A DNA stretch of 6,863 nucleotides. It comes from CAMDWQ01 sp964497635. GTDB taxonomy: Bacteria; Omnitrophota; Gorgyraeia; 2-02-FULL-51-18. How positions within the stretch are numbered: position 1 is the stretch's first letter; each line of letters opens with the position of its first letter. This document shows positions 6,801-6,863 of this stretch, in pieces. A program made the translations under genes and the position numbers. Below the pieces are notes generated by a model. It had not been told where the DNA came from. It searched no databases and saw nothing but the letters and a program-made list of their open reading frames with translations. The stretch covers positions 1 through 6,863 of the forward strand of contig CAZCDB010000068.1 of the NCBI GenBank assembly GCA_964497635.1, in the 5' to 3' direction.

Positions 6801-6863
6801 GGTAAATCGGCTAAGGCTGCCCGTAAAGATTTCAACAAGAGAGGCTCTAGTGGGTGCGCGTCT
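1..6863 (+). CDS. Internal fragment of a giant multi-domain protein (both ends open)
   Basis: Frame 1 reads through the entire window without a stop: 2287 codons plus two bases of the next. Neither N- nor C-terminus is present, so full length is unknown and must exceed 2287 residues. Recognisable domains in order are a repeated unknown module, a SAM methyltransferase, a histidine-kinase-type ATPase, helical spacer, the module again, a possible pseudo-receiver, a second methyltransferase-like domain and a possible GNAT fold. I see no signal peptide, membrane-spanning segment or coiled-coil heptad array, though a signal could lie upstream. The protein has no cysteine at all in this span. GARLA-like pentapeptides lie at or near domain borders. 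Such ORFs are known from Omnitrophota; assignment to that phylum is inference. The individual domains could be regulatory or enzymatic, and the overall role is unknown. That this is one real coding frame is nearly certain: the domain motifs are all in this frame, and a chance ORF of this length is implausible. Confidence 0.97.
853..867 (+). repeat. GARLA junction motif 1
   Basis: Residues 285-289, GARLA, in the context SGARLATEK. It closes copy 1 of the duplicated module and precedes the first methyltransferase domain by about 10 residues. Codons are ggc gca agg ttg gcg. The same motif in the same place closes copy 2. Confidence 0.8.
898..1731 (+). other. Class I SAM-dependent methyltransferase domain
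   Basis: Residues about 300-577. The SAM-binding loop is VIDMGTGPEYYLAKLL (340-355), with the glycines of motif I at 344 and 346. The second strand, VHALDMG (364-370), ends in Asp368, the expected position of the acidic residue that holds the SAM ribose. LPENSFDIL (394-402) is the classic motif IV pattern of the Methyltransf_11 type, and EIMRLMKPDGLAILTLF (419-435) matches the 'E-RVLKPGG-lvl' strand. A long helical insertion (about 440-545) comes before the final strands, KKGFWVEV (550-557) and LYGVVLRK (568-575). The domain looks intact enough to bind SAM. The methyl acceptor cannot be told; the insertion would be the natural substrate cap. It follows the duplicated module and runs into the ATPase domain with only a short Pro/Glu linker (579-590). 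Confidence 0.85.
1768..2466 (+). other. Histidine-kinase-type ATPase (HATPase_c, Bergerat fold) domain
   Basis: Residues about 590-822. The N box is REIFYTILKELISNAL (645-660), with Glu654 and the Mg-coordinating Asn658. The F-box/G2 stretch is LPFIIGLSSKK followed by FGGGQGMGLAMS (781-792), then GLGGKFKIES (798-807) and FGTAVSITFPV (811-821), an excellent match to the C-terminal half of sensor kinases. The G1 box, normally DxGxG, reads IYNQNPI (685-691): the adenine-binding Asp is Asn or absent. About 70 extra residues separate G1 from the F box. No HisKA helix pair with a phosphoacceptor His precedes it, so autophosphorylation in cis looks unlikely. Possible roles are a degenerate nucleotide sensor, an anti-sigma-like kinase or a structural ATPase-fold domain. 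The domain call is firm; activity is doubtful. Confidence 0.85.
2470..2484 (+). repeat. GARLA-like junction motif 2 (AARLA)
   Basis: Residues 824-828, AARLA, in the context ASAARLANT, directly after the last strand of the ATPase domain (FPV, 819-821). Codons are gcc gca cgg cta gcc. Gly is replaced by Ala at the first position. Confidence 0.65.
2497..3375 (+). other. All-helical spacer region, family not recognised
   Basis: Residues about 833-1125. The composition is typical of amphipathic helices: rich in Leu, Ala, Glu, Lys, Arg and Gln, with very few Pro or Gly. Examples are VARELAKIVTENLEEF (864-879), AEQIRLLQDHLSQV (890-903), IELLIKRIKAAKVFFEKKG (951-969), QRIVRSLIDQQIV (1006-1018) and DALEQFRRAYFVTEIMDDD (1065-1083). 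A short similarity (LAKIV at 868 and 918) is too small to call a repeat. No catalytic motif is visible. It bridges the ATPase domain and copy 2 of the duplicated module; the last helix (about 1110-1140) probably belongs to that module, since copy 1 begins with an equivalent helix. It may act as a scaffold or as an interaction surface. Confidence 0.55.
3376..4248 (+). repeat. Duplicated module, copy 2
   Basis: Residues 1126-1416. Aligned with copy 1 at an offset of 1125 residues at the start: YDFSGADISTALLLTDA (1148-1164), FNDAL (1169-1173), STKGYSNG (1198-1205), SIGSARV (1210-1216), WELEILGAKNILFQK (1220-1234), FDWSYDG (1246-1252), RKIIY (1260-1264), MYLRKA (1286-1291), FEKVESIPGY (1309-1318), and the beta-rich tail ending RKVDGARLA (1408-1416). 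In the first 30 aligned residues of the glycine-loop block, 17 are identical; in the TKG-to-FQK block, 24 of 36. Conserved residues often use different synonymous codons (for example FDWSY is ttt gat tgg tct tac against ttt gac tgg tcc tat), so the duplication is old or the copies were acquired separately. Function is unknown. Confidence 0.88.
4234..4248 (+). repeat. GARLA junction motif 3
   Basis: Residues 1412-1416, GARLA, in the context KVDGARLAAKV. It closes copy 2 of the duplicated module exactly where motif 1 closes copy 1. Codons are ggc gcg cgg ttg gcg. Confidence 0.8.
4378..4731 (+). other. Possible degenerate receiver (CheY-like) domain
   Basis: Residues about 1460-1577. The start, KVKVVVVDDQASNDF (1463-1477), has the first strand and the paired acidic residues (Asp1470, Asp1471) of response-regulator receivers, followed by a helix (GVVDFLKKNFG) and VFEAKTF. 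The third strand, VRVAMVVNFRGG (1511-1522), would place Asn1518 where the phosphorylated Asp should be, and the conserved Lys of the last strand is not apparent. A Ser/Arg/Asp-rich insertion (1523-1543) precedes GLELVSFVAPSG (1546-1557). If this is a receiver fold, it cannot be phosphorylated in the usual way. A generic Rossmann-like alpha/beta domain is the alternative. It sits after GARLA motif 3 and a basic helical linker (1426-1459). Confidence 0.35.
4738..4821 (+). other. Pro/Ser-rich disordered linker
   Basis: Residues about 1580-1607. A low-complexity stretch rich in Pro, Ala, Ser and Thr (for example APARPAQTPSNKPQPSSG, 1581-1598) lacks hydrophobic-core residues. It separates the possible receiver from the following helical segment and is the clearest flexible hinge in the window. 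Confidence 0.75.
4822..5178 (+). other. Helical segment of unknown function
   Basis: Residues about 1608-1726. Predicted by eye as mostly helical, with aromatic and charged residues: VASVITDFYFRMKNRDEQS (1609-1627), FAKNIIGKLTADTLSG (1636-1651), RERLFEIFKDFTFGPDYL (1684-1701) and IIKRVEPLVREFLEKS (1708-1723). No family motif is recognised. It ends at GARLA-like motif 4. It could be an N-terminal extension of the next domain or an independent small helical domain. Confidence 0.4.
5179..5193 (+). repeat. GARLA-like junction motif 4 (GSRLA)
   Basis: Residues 1727-1731, GSRLA, in the context SAGSRLAAED. It lies between the helical segment and the second methyltransferase-like domain. Codons are ggc tca cgg ctg gct. 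Ala is replaced by Ser at the second position. Confidence 0.7.
5227..5880 (+). other. Second class I methyltransferase-like Rossmann domain, divergent
   Basis: Residues about 1743-1960. A leading helix (AIEKWLRKKESLG) is followed by the glycine-rich first strand and loop EILVVGVGRGMVPFDLVQKY (1782-1801), with Gly1787, Gly1789 and Gly1791 spaced as in motif I. The second strand, VEVYSINYPEA (1805-1815), lacks the usual acidic residue; Asn1811 is nearest. A helical insertion (1821-1846) precedes NFALTNAEESL (1848-1858), and FPIIITAQAMMEWAM (1866-1880) with VLKTHLEEEGELFTDLG (1887-1903) fits strand 4, helix and strand 5. The layout is that of a methyltransferase, but the missing acidic residue makes SAM binding uncertain. 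It differs clearly from the first methyltransferase domain, so it is not a recent copy. Substrate is unknown. Confidence 0.6.
5935..6504 (+). other. Unknown alpha/beta domain with a GNAT-like C-terminal half
   Basis: Residues about 1979-2168. The strands YDFVISLFDHTG (2055-2066), ALVARIPVTYD (2067-2077) and GIVVLDIGG (2081-2089) are followed by a long helix, ISQWIEREFWRRFYRVLRDH (2111-2130). Then come FSEFQAEATN (2132-2141) and a segment, TRDYFSAIGFRET (2143-2155), that resembles the end of GNAT acetyltransferases, where an Asn, an aromatic residue and a Gly-Phe pair follow strand 5. The acetyl-CoA pyrophosphate loop (Q/RxxGxG/A) is not visible, so acetyltransferase activity is doubtful. The first part (1979-2050) is unrecognised. 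A GNAT fold is a guess from order and spacing of elements only. Confidence 0.35.
6505..6863 (+). other. Unassigned C-terminal stretch of the window
   Basis: Residues about 2169-2287. A helix (RAAFFELLELLNANHWL, 2171-2187) is followed by an aromatic, Gly/Pro/Asn/Asp-rich loop region (2190-2218, including GNYDPYPNRG), then a basic helix (AEYKRRKEVMARIVDD, 2226-2241) and RRQLVSLVNRLRLP (2261-2274). No family is recognised. The stretch ends at a truncated GARLA motif, which suggests that a domain boundary falls at the window edge. Confidence 0.4.
6853..6863 (+). repeat. GARLA junction motif 5, cut by the window end (GARL-)
   Basis: Residues 2285-2287 are Gly-Ala-Arg and the last two bases are ct, which encode Leu whatever the third base is. 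The motif therefore reads GARL, with the expected Ala in the next codon outside the window. Context is ALVGARL. Codons are ggt gcg cgt ct. Confidence 0.6.

Overview
The whole 6863-base window lies inside one protein-coding gene. Frame 1 of the + strand is open from the first base to the last: 2287 complete codons plus two bases, with no stop and no start that can be called the real one. Both ends run out of the window, so this is an internal slice of a giant gene. There are no intergenic regions, RNA genes, promoters, terminators, insertion sequences or CRISPR repeats. Residue numbers below count from the first codon of the window (residue n starts at base 3n-2).

No taxonomic marker gene is present. 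Very long multi-domain ORFs that mix signalling and methyltransferase folds are known from Omnitrophota (candidate phylum OP3, for example the predatory epibiont Velamenicoccus archaeovorus), and that is my best guess at the source, at moderate confidence. TGA is never read in frame, so the standard bacterial code fits.

Layout in residues: 1-289, a duplicated module of unknown function (copy 1); 300-577, a class I SAM-dependent methyltransferase domain; 590-822, a histidine-kinase-type ATPase (Bergerat fold) domain with no dimerisation/phosphoacceptor domain; 833-1125, an all-helical spacer; 1126-1416, copy 2 of the module; 1460-1577, a possible pseudo-receiver; 1580-1607, a Pro/Ser-rich linker; 1608-1726, helical; 1743-1960, a second, more degenerate methyltransferase-like Rossmann domain; 1979-2168, an unknown region whose end resembles a GNAT acetyltransferase; 2169-2287, unassigned.

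Three global signals stand out. First, a short motif, GARLA or a close variant, sits at or near domain boundaries five times (residues 285, 824, 1412, 1727 and 2285), the last cut by the window edge; codon choice differs, so the conservation is at protein level. Second, not one of the 2287 codons is cysteine, although the domain types are normally cytosolic and usually contain some. Third, the ~290-residue module is duplicated 1125 residues apart. Together these suggest a cysteine-free modular megaprotein whose units are delimited by GARLA junctions. Whether the junctions are linkers, processing sites or recognition tags cannot be decided from sequence alone.
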